From: Comamonas endophytica
Lineage (GTDB): Bacteria; Pseudomonadota; Gammaproteobacteria; Burkholderiales; Burkholderiaceae_C
Assembly: GCF_023634805.2 (NCBI RefSeq)
Contig: NZ_CP106882.1
Coordinates: 434,001-498,000, forward strand
Direction: 5' to 3'
DNA length: 64,000 bases
How positions within the stretch are numbered: the first letter of the stretch is position 1; each line of letters starts with the position of its first letter. Both the position numbers and the translations under genes were made by a program. Shown here in pieces: positions 45,672 to 54,334 of the stretch. Under the pieces are notes generated by a model. The model worked only from the letters and a program-made list of their open reading frames with translations. It did not search any database and was not told where the DNA came from.

Positions 45672-46643
45672 ATGAATCGTCGTCACTTGTTAAAAGCCTT
45701 GGCCGCCGGCCTGGGGTCGAGCGGCATTGCGCTCAATGCGTGGGCCAGGGTGGATCAGGCAAGGATCTACGCCGGATACCCCGCGGGCACCGCCGTGGAT
45801 ACCCTGGGCCGGCAACTGGCCGAACGCATGCGGCCGGCCTATGCCAACAGCCTGGTGGTCGAGAACAAGACGGGCGCCAGCGGGCAGTTGGCCGTGCTGG
45901 CCACCAAGGCGGGGCGCGCCGATGGCACGACGCTGCTGGTCTCGCCGATCTCGACCTTCTCGGTCGTGCCGCACACTTTCAGCAAGGTGGCGTTCGATCC
46001 GTTCTCGGACCTGATCCCCGTGGGCAGCTGCACCAAGAACGACTTTGCGCTGGCGGTCGGGCCGAGCGTGCCCAGGGAGGTCGATGATCTGCCCAAGTAC
46101 CTCGCGTGGTGCAAGGCGAACCCGCGCAGTGCTTCGTTCGGCTCGGGCGCCACCGGCACCAAGATCCATTTCGCGGGCGTCCGGCTGGGCCAGCTCGCGG
46201 GCGTGAAGCTCGAGCATGTGGGCTACTCGAATGCGGGCGCCGCAATGACCGATCTGGTGGGCGCAAACCTGCCCGCGTATGTCGGCTCGGTCCCCACGGT
46301 GATTCCCTTCGCGCAGAAGATCCGGATCCTGGCCACCACCGGCAGCCAGCGCAGCCGCTTCCTCCCCGACGTGCCGACGCTGAGCGAGGCAGGCTACAAG
46401 GAGCTCGCGTTCGACGAAAGCATGGGGCTGTACCTGCCCAGGGGGACCGCGCAGGAGACGGTCGAGCTCCTGTACAGAAGCATGGCCGAGGCGATGCGTT
46501 CCCCGGCGGTCGCAGAAACGCTGGCGGTGGCGGGCATCGAAGTCCGTGTCGGCAGCGGCGCCGAGCTGGCGCAGCAGATCCGGGCCGAGTCAGCGTTCTG
46601 GGGCGGCATCGTCAAGAGCCTGGGCTTCAAGCAGGACAGCTGA
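45672..46643 (+). CDS. Bug/TctC-family binding protein, divergent, Tat-like signal
   Basis: A 323-residue binding protein, less typical than the others. The N-terminus MNRRHLLKALAAGLGSSG is twin-arginine-like. The ligand loop is shortened to YAGYPAGTAVDTLGRQLAER, with Tyr and Thr where others have Phe-Ala and Gly-Gly. It lies 105 bp after the preceding tctC and 2 bp before the SMP-30 lactonase gene, and belongs to the same operon. The altered loop suggests a different ligand, which is inference. Confidence 0.88.
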   Translation: MNRRHLLKALAAGLGSSGIALNAWARVDQARIYAGYPAGTAVDTLGRQLAERMRPAYANSLVVENKTGASGQLAVLATKAGRADGTTLLVSPISTFSVVPHTFSKVAFDPFSDLIPVGSCTKNDFALAVGPSVPREVDDLPKYLAWCKANPRSASFGSGATGTKIHFAGVRLGQLAGVKLEHVGYSNAGAAMTDLVGANLPAYVGSVPTVIPFAQKIRILATTGSQRSRFLPDVPTLSEAGYKELAFDESMGLYLPRGTAQETVELLYRSMAEAMRSPAVAETLAVAGIEVRVGSGAELAQQIRAESAFWGGIVKSLGFKQDS

Positions 46644-46645
46644 AC

Positions 46646-47566
46646 ATGTGGAGCCTCAACGGGCCGCCGCGGATCTCGTGCAGCGAGGTATGGACGCAAA
46701 TGCCCGCCTCCTTCTGCAAGCCGCGCCGCACGGACTGGGCCGATGCCAACCGCGGCGGGGCCCTGCTCGGCAACTTCCTCGAGGGCCCGTCTTTCGACCG
46801 TGCGGGCAACCTCTATGTAACGGACATCCCGCACGGCCGTATCTTGCGCATCGACGCGGCCGGAGGGTGGACGCTGGTGGCCGAGTACGACGGCTGGCCG
46901 AATGGCTCGGCATTCCACCGGGACGGCAGCTTGTGGATCGCCGACTACCGGCGCGGCCTGCTCCGGCTCGACCCGGCCAGCGGCAGCATCGAGACGATCC
47001 TGGGCCACCGCAACTCCGAGTCGTTTCGCGGCATCAATGACCTGACGTTCGACCTCGAAGGCAACTGCTACTTCACCGACCAGGGCCAGAGCGGGCTGCA
47101 GGACCCCACCGGCAAGGTCTATCGCCTGCGCACCGATGGCGGCCTCGACTGCCTGATCCCGGGCATTCCCAGCCCGAACGGACTGGCCATCGACCATCAG
47201 GCGCGGGCCATCCACGTGGCGGTGACACGCGCGAATCAGCTCTGGCGCGGGCCGCTGATGCCCGACGGCAGCGCCTCCAAGGTGCATGCCTTCCAGACCT
47301 TCTACGGCGCGAGCGGCCCGGACGGCATCGCCCTGGATGCGGCTGGCGGGATCGCCATGGCCCACGCCAGCCTGGGCGGCATCTTCGTGATGGACCGGCA
47401 TGGCGAGGTCGTGCGCTTCATCCGCAATGCGATCGGCGGAGTGGTGACCAACGTCGCCTTCGAGCCCGGCTCCAGACGCCTGATCGCCACCGAGTCGGAG
47501 ACCGGCAGCATTCTCCAGATGACCTTGGACACGGAAGCAGGCGCTCTCTTCTCGCACGCGGAGTGA
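46646..47566 (+). CDS. SMP-30/gluconolactonase family lactonase
   Basis: A 306-residue six-bladed beta-propeller of the SMP-30/LRE family. The metal and catalytic regions are visible: NFLEGPSFDRAGNLYVTDIP with the first metal-ligand Glu, FRGINDLTFDLEGNCYFTD with the Asn of the metal site, IPSPNGLAIDHQ, and GPDGIALDAAGG. It would hydrolyse a lactone, for example a sugar lactone or a muconolactone-type compound, using a divalent ion. No signal peptide, so cytoplasmic. AGGA precedes the ATG. It ends the tctC/amidase operon and shows that the pathway includes a lactone intermediate. Confidence 0.88.
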   Translation: MWSLNGPPRISCSEVWTQMPASFCKPRRTDWADANRGGALLGNFLEGPSFDRAGNLYVTDIPHGRILRIDAAGGWTLVAEYDGWPNGSAFHRDGSLWIADYRRGLLRLDPASGSIETILGHRNSESFRGINDLTFDLEGNCYFTDQGQSGLQDPTGKVYRLRTDGGLDCLIPGIPSPNGLAIDHQARAIHVAVTRANQLWRGPLMPDGSASKVHAFQTFYGASGPDGIALDAAGGIAMAHASLGGIFVMDRHGEVVRFIRNAIGGVVTNVAFEPGSRRLIATESETGSILQMTLDTEAGALFSHAE

Positions 47567-47577
47567 AGGCCGCCGCC

Positions 47578-48468
47578 TCAGCGGCCGGCCTGCCGCGCGA
47601 GCCAGCGGCCGAATGCCTGCAGCGTGGGCAGCGTCTCGTTGCGCGGCGGGTAGACCAGGTAGTACGAGCGCTCGCTTTCGATCGGCTCGCAGATCTCGAC
47701 CAGCTGCGCATGCGCCAGCTCGTCGTCGACCAGGGCGCGCGGAACCAGGCCCACGCCAATGCCTGCGCGCACCGCCTGGACCAGATGCGAAGTGAGCTCG
47801 AAGCTCGGGCCGGCTTTCATCGCGCGATGGTCCAGGCCGTAATGCGAGAACCACTGCGCCCAGCCGTTCTGGTTGGATGCCACCGTCAGAAGAAGCTGGG
47901 TCTGCATCCAGTCCGTGCCTGGGGCTTTCAGCCCTTGCGCTGCCTCGGGGCTGGCGATGGCGATCAGGAATTCATTGTGCAGGCGGTGCGCGGTCAAACC
48001 CGGCCAGTCCCCGGCCCCGACGGTGATGGCGGCGTCGATCTCCTCGGCATTGAAATCGATGTGCCCGATGCGCGAATGGATGTGGACCGTCGTGCCCGGA
48101 TGCTCTTCGTAGAAGCCCTGCAGCCGGGGCAGCAGCCACTTGGAGCCAAAGGTCGGCAGCGTTGCCAGCCGCAGAACGCCACCGCCGCTTTGGTATGACA
48201 TGGCCTGCAGCGTGGCCGCCCGGATCCTTCCCAGCGCGGCCGCCAGCTCCGCCGCATACCTGCGGCCCGCTTCGGTGAGCTTCACCGTGCGGCCTTCGCG
48301 CCGGAACAGGCCGATGCCCAGCTGCTGCTCCAGCGTCTGCACCTGCCGGCTCACGGCGCTCTGGCTGAGCGACAGCTCCTGCGCGGCGCGGGTGTAGCTC
48401 TCGTGCCGCGCCGCGGCCTCGAAAACCAGCAGCAGCGACATGGAAGGGGTGAGGCGGCGGTAATTCAT
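47578..48468 (-). CDS. LysR-family transcriptional regulator (GcvA-like)
   Basis: A 296-residue LysR protein of the GcvA-like subgroup. It starts MNYRRLTPSMSLLLVFEAAA, with a helix-turn-helix at about 12-65 (ESYTRAAQELSLSQSAVSRQ) and an effector domain from about 95. It is convergent with the SMP-30 gene and divergent from the large dehydrogenase gene at 48588. A 14-bp palindrome lies in the divergent intergenic region. It likely controls the dehydrogenase gene. Effector unknown. Confidence 0.9.
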   Translation of the reverse strand: MNYRRLTPSMSLLLVFEAAARHESYTRAAQELSLSQSAVSRQVQTLEQQLGIGLFRREGRTVKLTEAGRRYAAELAAALGRIRAATLQAMSYQSGGGVLRLATLPTFGSKWLLPRLQGFYEEHPGTTVHIHSRIGHIDFNAEEIDAAITVGAGDWPGLTAHRLHNEFLIAIASPEAAQGLKAPGTDWMQTQLLLTVASNQNGWAQWFSHYGLDHRAMKAGPSFELTSHLVQAVRAGIGVGLVPRALVDDELAHAQLVEICEPIESERSYYLVYPPRNETLPTLQAFGRWLARQAGR

Positions 48469-48489
48469 GAGTTCTATGCAGCTATTCCC

Positions 48490-48503
48490 ACGGAATTTTC
48501 CGT
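48490..48503. promoter_or_regulatory. Palindrome in the divergent lysR/dehydrogenase promoter region
   Basis: ACGGAATTTTCCGT has 6-bp arms ACGGAA/TTCCGT with a 2-bp centre. It lies 22 bp upstream of the LysR start (48468) and 85 bp upstream of the dehydrogenase start. It is a plausible operator for that regulator. Confidence 0.42.
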
Positions 48504-48587
48504 TTGTCGCATGACTTTATCCAAAGGAAACTCCTTTTGCCGGCGCCAACCGATGCATTTGCCGCAAGAAAGCTTTTTGAAGACTCC

Positions 48588-51500
48588 ATGATTGCCCATC
48601 TTCCCCACCCGGCCCAGGCCCCCGCTACCGACCACGGCGACTTTCTCGCGGCGCTGAAGGCAGCCGGGTTCCAGGGCGAAATCGGCACCGACCATGCCAT
48701 CCGTACGGTGCTGTCGACCGACAACTCCATCTACCAGCGCCTGCCCCAGGCGGCGGTGTTTCCCGCCGACAGCCGGGATGTGCAGCTGGCCGCCTCCCTG
48801 CTGGCCGATTCCCGCTACCGCGATGTCACGCTGACGCCACGCGGCGGCGGCACCGGCACGAACGGCCAGTCGCTCGCCACCGGCATCGTGATGGATCTGT
48901 CGCGGCACATGAACCGGATCCTCGAGATCAACGCCGGGGAACGCTGGGTGCGCGTGCAGGCGGGCGTCGTGAAGGACCAGCTGAACGCGGCCCTGAAGCC
49001 GCATGGCCTGTTCTTCGCGCCCGAGCTGTCAACCTCGAACCGCGCGACGATCGGCGGCATGGTCAACACGGATGCCAGCGGCCAGGGCAGCTGCACCTAC
49101 GGCAAGACGCGCGACCACGTGCTGGCGCTGGATTTCGTGCTGCTGGGCGGCAAGCGGCTGCACAGCAAGGCGCTGGAGCCGGCGGAGCTCGATATCGCCT
49201 GCGCCGCCCCGGGGCGTGCCGGCCAGGTCTACCGCACGGCGCGCCGCATTGCCGAGGAAAAAGCCGATCTCATCGCGCAGAAGTTTCCCCCGCTCAACCG
49301 CTGCCTGACCGGCTACGACCTGGCCCACCTGCGCCAGCCGGACGGACGCTTCAACCTCAACAGCGTGCTGTGCGGCGCCGAGGGGTCGCTCGGCTTCGTG
49401 GTGGAGGCCAGGCTCAACGTGCTGCCGATACCGAAGTACAGCGTGCTGGTCAATGTGCAGTACGCGGCCTTCATGGACGCGCTGCGCGATGCCCGCGCCC
49501 TGCTGGCGCTGCGGCCGCTGTCCATTGAAACCGTCGACTCCAGGGTGCTGCAGCTGGCGATGCAGGACTTCGTCTGGAGCAGCGTGGCGCAATACTTCCC
49601 CGGCGACACGGCGCGTCCGGCGCTCGGGATCAATCTGATCGAGTTCAGCGGCGACGACGAGGCCGCGGTCGACCTGAAGGTGGAGGAATTCGTGGCCCAC
49701 CTGCGCAGCGACACCAGCGTCCAGCGCCTGGGCCACACGCTGGCCGTCGGCGGCGAGGCCGTCAAGCGCGTCTACGCCATGCGCAAGCGGGCGGTGGGAT
49801 TGCTCGGCAATGTGCAGGGAGAAGCGCGCCCCCAGCCCTTTGTCGAGGACACCGCCGTGCCGCCGGAGAACCTTGCCGACTTCATTGCCGAGTTCCGGGC
49901 GCTGCTCGACGGCCATGGGCTTGCCTACGGCATGTTCGGCCATGTCGACGCCGGCGTGCTGCACGTGCGCCCGCTGCTGGACATGAAGGATCCACGCCAG
50001 GCGGCGCTGATCCGGCCGATCTCCGATGCCGTCGCCGCGCTGACCCAGCGCCACGGCGGCCTGCTTTGGGGCGAGCACGGCAAGGGCGTGCGCTCGGAAT
50101 ATGCGCCGGCCTTCTTTGGCGAACTCTACCCCGCGCTGCAACAGCTCAAAGCGGCTTTCGACCCGCACAACCAGTTCAATCCGGGCAAGATCGCCACCCC
50201 GCCGGAACACAGAACCCTGCTGCTGAAGGTCGACGGGGTCCCCACCCGTGGCGAACTCGACCGCCAGATCGACGAGCGCGTGTGGAAGAGCTTCGGCGCC
50301 GCCATGCACTGCAACGGCAATGGCGCGTGCTACAACTTCGACCCCGACGACGCCATGTGCCCTTCCTGGAAGGCCACGCGCGACCGCGTGCATTCGCCCA
50401 AGGGCCGCGCCTCGCTGCTGCGCGAGTGGCTGCGGCTGCAGCAGGCCGCCGGCGTGGACGTGCTCCAGGCCGCGGCCGCGAGGCAGCCTCGGCTTTCGGG
50501 TTTCGTGGCACGCTGGCGCAACAGCCGCGCGGCCGCGCGCGGCGTGCCGGACTTCTCGCACGAGGTCTACGCCGCCATGGCGGGCTGCCTGGCCTGCAAA
50601 TCCTGCGCCGGCCAGTGCCCGGTCAAGGTGAACGTGCCCGATTTCCGCTCGCGCTTCCTCGCGCTGTACCACCAGCGCTACCTGCGCCCGGTGCGCGACC
50701 ACCTGGTCGGCTCGCTGGAAGCCACCATCCCCTGGATGGCCAGGGCGCCCTCGGTCTACAACGCGCTCATGAAAGCCGGCTGGGTGCGCAGCTTCCTGGA
50801 GCGGCAGCTCGGCATGGTGGACAGTCCGCTGCTCAGCCAGTTCGACCTCAAGGGCGTGCTGGCGCGCTGGAATGTCAAGCCCGCGGATGCGCAGGCCCTG
50901 GCGCGCCTGGATGAGGAAGGACGCACGCGCAGCGTGGTTCTGGTGCAGGACACCTTCACGCGCTATTTCGACCCCGAGCCGCTGGCGGCCCTGATCGAGC
51001 TGGCATCGCGCCTGGGCTACCAGGTGTGGCTGGCGCCGCTGCGCCCCAACGGCAAGGCGCTGCAGGTCCAGGGCTTCCTGGGCGCCTTTGCGAAGGCCGC
51101 GCTGCGCAACGCGGGCGAACTGGCGGCGCTGGCGCGTTCGGGCGTGGCGCTGGTGGGCCTGGATCCGGCAATGACGCTGACCTACCGCCAGGAATACCGC
51201 AAGGTCGAAGGCATGGGCGAGGTGCCGCAGGTGCAGCTGCCCCAGGAATGGCTGCTGAACGTGCTGCCCGAAACCGCAGCCGGCGCGGCCGGGGCGCAAT
51301 ACCGGCTGCTGCCCCATTGCACCGAACGCACCAACGCGCCGGACAGCGCCAGCCAATGGAGCGCGCTTTTCGCACGCCAGGGGCTGGCATTGAAGGTGGA
51401 GGCGGCGGGATGCTGCGGGATGTCGGGCACCTACGGCCACGAGCTGCGCAACGCAGAGACCTCCAGGAAGATCTACGCCCAATCCTGGGCAGCAAAGATC

Positions 51501-51668
51501 GAGGCGCCGGCTGAACAGGGCGAAGCGCTGGCCACGGGCTACTCCTGCCGCAGCCAGGTCCAGCGTGTTTCCGCACGGCAGTTGCGCCATCCGCTGCAGG
51601 TGCTGCTGGAGCAGCTGCGCGGGCATGGCGGACCGGCGCCTGCAGCGCAAACACTCCCGTTGGGCTGA
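48588..51668 (+). CDS. FAD/Fe-S 2-hydroxyacid dehydrogenase (YdiJ/D-2-hydroxyglutarate type)
   Basis: A 1026-residue enzyme like E. coli YdiJ. An FAD-binding PCMH domain (about 45-285; LTPRGGGTGTNGQSL is the FAD loop) is followed by a cap domain with GMFGHVDAGVLHVRP, and a C-terminal Fe-S part (from about 580) with CLACKSCAGQCP and further cysteines (CNGNGACYNF, MCPSW). The C-terminal cysteine-rich region contains AGCCGMSGTYGHE. It oxidises a D-2-hydroxyacid, such as D-lactate or D-2-hydroxyglutarate, and passes electrons to the respiratory chain. I chose the ATG at 48588 over a TTG at 48504. Confidence 0.9.
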   Translation: MIAHLPHPAQAPATDHGDFLAALKAAGFQGEIGTDHAIRTVLSTDNSIYQRLPQAAVFPADSRDVQLAASLLADSRYRDVTLTPRGGGTGTNGQSLATGIVMDLSRHMNRILEINAGERWVRVQAGVVKDQLNAALKPHGLFFAPELSTSNRATIGGMVNTDASGQGSCTYGKTRDHVLALDFVLLGGKRLHSKALEPAELDIACAAPGRAGQVYRTARRIAEEKADLIAQKFPPLNRCLTGYDLAHLRQPDGRFNLNSVLCGAEGSLGFVVEARLNVLPIPKYSVLVNVQYAAFMDALRDARALLALRPLSIETVDSRVLQLAMQDFVWSSVAQYFPGDTARPALGINLIEFSGDDEAAVDLKVEEFVAHLRSDTSVQRLGHTLAVGGEAVKRVYAMRKRAVGLLGNVQGEARPQPFVEDTAVPPENLADFIAEFRALLDGHGLAYGMFGHVDAGVLHVRPLLDMKDPRQAALIRPISDAVAALTQRHGGLLWGEHGKGVRSEYAPAFFGELYPALQQLKAAFDPHNQFNPGKIATPPEHRTLLLKVDGVPTRGELDRQIDERVWKSFGAAMHCNGNGACYNFDPDDAMCPSWKATRDRVHSPKGRASLLREWLRLQQAAGVDVLQAAAARQPRLSGFVARWRNSRAAARGVPDFSHEVYAAMAGCLACKSCAGQCPVKVNVPDFRSRFLALYHQRYLRPVRDHLVGSLEATIPWMARAPSVYNALMKAGWVRSFLERQLGMVDSPLLSQFDLKGVLARWNVKPADAQALARLDEEGRTRSVVLVQDTFTRYFDPEPLAALIELASRLGYQVWLAPLRPNGKALQVQGFLGAFAKAALRNAGELAALARSGVALVGLDPAMTLTYRQEYRKVEGMGEVPQVQLPQEWLLNVLPETAAGAAGAQYRLLPHCTERTNAPDSASQWSALFARQGLALKVEAAGCCGMSGTYGHELRNAETSRKIYAQSWAAKIEAPAEQGEALATGYSCRSQVQRVSARQLRHPLQVLLEQLRGHGGPAPAAQTLPLG

Positions 51669-51792
51669 TGCCGGCTTCGGGTCGACGCTGCTGCGCCGCC
51701 AGTGCCCGGATCGGGGCTATAGTCCCGGATCACCCTAGCGGACGCCGGCCCCGCCGGCAGCGCCAGCCGAGCAAAACAAGGAGACACACGCC

Positions 51793-52803
51793 ATGCCCAA
51801 GACCCACCCCTCGACACCTTCTGCGCGCCGGCGCCTCGCGGCCGTACTTGCCGGCGCCATCGCCCTGGCGGGTTTCGGCGCCGGCCTGGCCTGCGCAGCC
51901 CCGCCTTCGCAGCCGCTCGACGGTCCATTGCGCATCCTGGTGGGCTACGCGCCCGGCGGCGCCACCGACCGCGCAGCGCGCATCGTCGGCGACAGGCTGG
52001 CCGCGCGCCTGGGCGTGCCGGTGATCGTGGAGAACAAGTCGGGCGCGGGCGGGCGGCTCGCGGCCCAGCAGGCCAGGGCCACGCCTGCCAGCCAGAACGT
52101 GCTGATGCTGGCCAATCCCGCGGTGATGGTGGTGGCGCCGCTGGTCTTCAAGGACAACGGCTATGACGCCGAGCGCGATTTCGTGCCGGTCTCGCATGTC
52201 AATTCCTATGACTTCGCGCTGGCCGTCTCGCCCACCATGCCGGCACGCGACCTGGGCCAGTTGCTGGCCTGGATGAAAGCCCATCCGCAGCAGGCCAATT
52301 TCGGCGTGCCGGCCACCGGCAGCCTGCCGCATTTCTTCGCCCTGATGGCTGGCGAGAAGGCCGGCGTGCCGGCCCAGGTGGTGGGCTACCGCGGCTCGGC
52401 GCCGCTGCTCAACGACCTGTTGGGCAATCAGGTGCCGGTGGCGGTCGACACGCTGGACACGGTGGTGGCGCAGCACGAGGCGGGCAAGCTGCGCATCCTG
52501 GCGATCTCGGGCGCGCAGCGCTCGCCCTTTGCGCCCGGCATTCCCACCTTCAAGGAAGCCGGGCTCGATCTGGCCGCCACCGGCTGGAACACCTTCTTCG
52601 CACCGGCTTCCATGCCCAGGGAGAAGGTGGAGCGCCTGGCGCGCGAGATCCACGCGGTGATGCAGGAGCCGGAAACGGCGGCGCGCTTCAAGGACGCGAT
52701 GATGGTTCCCGTCGTGAGCACGCAGGCGCAGACGGCGCAGATGCTCAAGGCCTACCGCGCGCAATGGGCGCCCGTGGTGCAGCAATCGGGCTATCAGCCC
52801 TGA
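51793..52803 (+). CDS. Bug/TctC-family binding protein paired with sulfatase
   Basis: A 336-residue exported protein. The signal peptide is longer than in its paralogues (RRRLAAVLAGAIALAGFGAG, ending ACA-APP near residue 37). The ligand loop is VGYAPGGATDRAARIVGDR. AAGGAG lies 11-16 bp upstream of the ATG. Its stop is 20 bp before the sulfatase gene, so the two form an operon; an organosulfate-derived acid may be the ligand, which is inference. Confidence 0.9.
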   Translation: MPKTHPSTPSARRRLAAVLAGAIALAGFGAGLACAAPPSQPLDGPLRILVGYAPGGATDRAARIVGDRLAARLGVPVIVENKSGAGGRLAAQQARATPASQNVLMLANPAVMVVAPLVFKDNGYDAERDFVPVSHVNSYDFALAVSPTMPARDLGQLLAWMKAHPQQANFGVPATGSLPHFFALMAGEKAGVPAQVVGYRGSAPLLNDLLGNQVPVAVDTLDTVVAQHEAGKLRILAISGAQRSPFAPGIPTFKEAGLDLAATGWNTFFAPASMPREKVERLAREIHAVMQEPETAARFKDAMMVPVVSTQAQTAQMLKAYRAQWAPVVQQSGYQP

Positions 52804-52823
52804 AGCGACGGGAGCGAGAACCC

Positions 52824-54140
52824 ATGACCCGACCCAATATCATCTTCATCGTGGCCGACGACCTCGGCTATGCCGACCTGGGCTGCTATGGCGGCCGGGA
52901 TGCGGATTTCGGCCCGGTGTCGCCGGTTCTGGACCGCATGGCGGCCAACGGCCTGAGACTGACTCAGGGCTACTCGAACTCCCCCGTGTGTTCGCCCACG
53001 CGCTTCGCCATGATCACCGGCCGCTACCAGTACCGCCTGCGCGGCGCGGCCGAGGAGCCGATCCGCAGCGACAGCCGCGGCAGCACCACGCTGGGCCTGC
53101 CGCCCGAGCACCCGACCCTGCCCTCGCTGCTCAGGGACGGGGGCTACCGCACGGCGCTGATCGGCAAATGGCACCTGGGATATCCGCCGCATTTCGGCCC
53201 GCTGCGCTCGGGCTACGAGGAGTTCTTCGGCCCGCTCTCGGGCGGGGTGGACTATTTCACCCACTGCGACTCGCGCGGCAGCCATGACCTGTGGACCGGC
53301 GAGGAAAGCGCGAAGTCCGAGGGCTACCTCACCGACCTGCTGTCGCAGCGCGCGGTGGACTACGTCGGACGCATGGCGCGGCAGCAGGCGCCCTTCTTCC
53401 TGAGCCTGCACTACACCGCGCCGCACTGGCCCTGGGAGACGCGCGACGACGCCGGCAGGGCACCGACGGTGAAGGACAATCTGTTCGACCTCTCGGGCGG
53501 CAACATCCATGTGTACCGCCGCATGATCCACCACATGGACGAGGGCATCGGCCGGGTGATGGCGGCGCTGGAGGAACACGGCCTGGACCAGAACACGCTG
53601 GTCGTCTTCACCAGCGACAACGGCGGCGAGCGCTTCTCCGACAGCTGGCCCCTGGTCGGCGGCAAGATGGACCTGACGGAAGGCGGCATCCGCGTGCCGT
53701 GGATCGCCCACTGGCCGGCCGTCATCGCGCCGGGCGGCGAGAGCCGCCAGCAGTGCATGACCATGGACTGGTCCGCCACTATCCTCGACGCCGCGGGCGT
53801 GGCGCCTGCCCCCGGCTACCCGCTCGATGGCGTGTCGCTGATGCCGGTGCTGCGCGAGCCGGGCCAGGCCTTCGGGCGCCCGCTGTACTGGCGCATGAAC
53901 CACCGCGGGCAGCAGGCCCTGCGCGAGGGCGACTGGAAATACCTGCGCGTCGATGGCAACGAGTACCTGTTCAACATCCCGGCGGACGAGCGCGAGCGCG
54001 CCAATCTGGCCAGGCGCGAGCCCGAGCGGCTGGCGCGGATGCGCGCCGCCTGGGAAAAATGGAATGCCACGATGCCGGCCATTGCGGCGGATGCGACGAT
54101 CAGTCTCGGCTATTCGGTGAAGGACATGCCGCAGCGCTGA
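52824..54140 (+). CDS. Arylsulfatase-type sulfatase
   Basis: A 438-residue type I sulfatase of the alkaline phosphatase superfamily. The metal-binding NIIFIVADDLGYADLGCYG at the start and the formylglycine motif Cys56-Ser-Pro-Thr-Arg60 (C-x-P-x-R) are intact, with LIGKWHLGY and FTSDNGGERF as later metal and substrate blocks. No signal peptide, so it is probably cytoplasmic. It hydrolyses a sulfate ester once Cys56 is converted to formylglycine; no such maturase gene is in the window. I chose ATG 52824 with GGAG upstream. Cotranscribed with the tctC gene. Confidence 0.92.
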   Translation: MTRPNIIFIVADDLGYADLGCYGGRDADFGPVSPVLDRMAANGLRLTQGYSNSPVCSPTRFAMITGRYQYRLRGAAEEPIRSDSRGSTTLGLPPEHPTLPSLLRDGGYRTALIGKWHLGYPPHFGPLRSGYEEFFGPLSGGVDYFTHCDSRGSHDLWTGEESAKSEGYLTDLLSQRAVDYVGRMARQQAPFFLSLHYTAPHWPWETRDDAGRAPTVKDNLFDLSGGNIHVYRRMIHHMDEGIGRVMAALEEHGLDQNTLVVFTSDNGGERFSDSWPLVGGKMDLTEGGIRVPWIAHWPAVIAPGGESRQQCMTMDWSATILDAAGVAPAPGYPLDGVSLMPVLREPGQAFGRPLYWRMNHRGQQALREGDWKYLRVDGNEYLFNIPADERERANLARREPERLARMRAAWEKWNATMPAIAADATISLGYSVKDMPQR

Positions 54141-54334
54141 AGGCGGGAGCCGCCATGCCGGCCGGCCCGGCATGGACGGCCGCAGGGCCACAAAACTCAC
54201 ACCCGCTTACAATGCATGGCGGGTGTTGCCGCATTCCGAAAGCCGATGATGCGCAATTTGAAAACCCCACTGCTCCCCGCCCCTGCATCTGAGCGCGAAA
54301 CCTCGCACCACGGCCTCGTGAGCCGCCGCAGCCT

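Noticed and set aside
48504..48587. TTG start 84 bp upstream for the large dehydrogenase
   Set aside because: The extension overlaps the regulator-side palindrome region, and residues before MIAHLPHPAQ are unlike YdiJ-type proteins.
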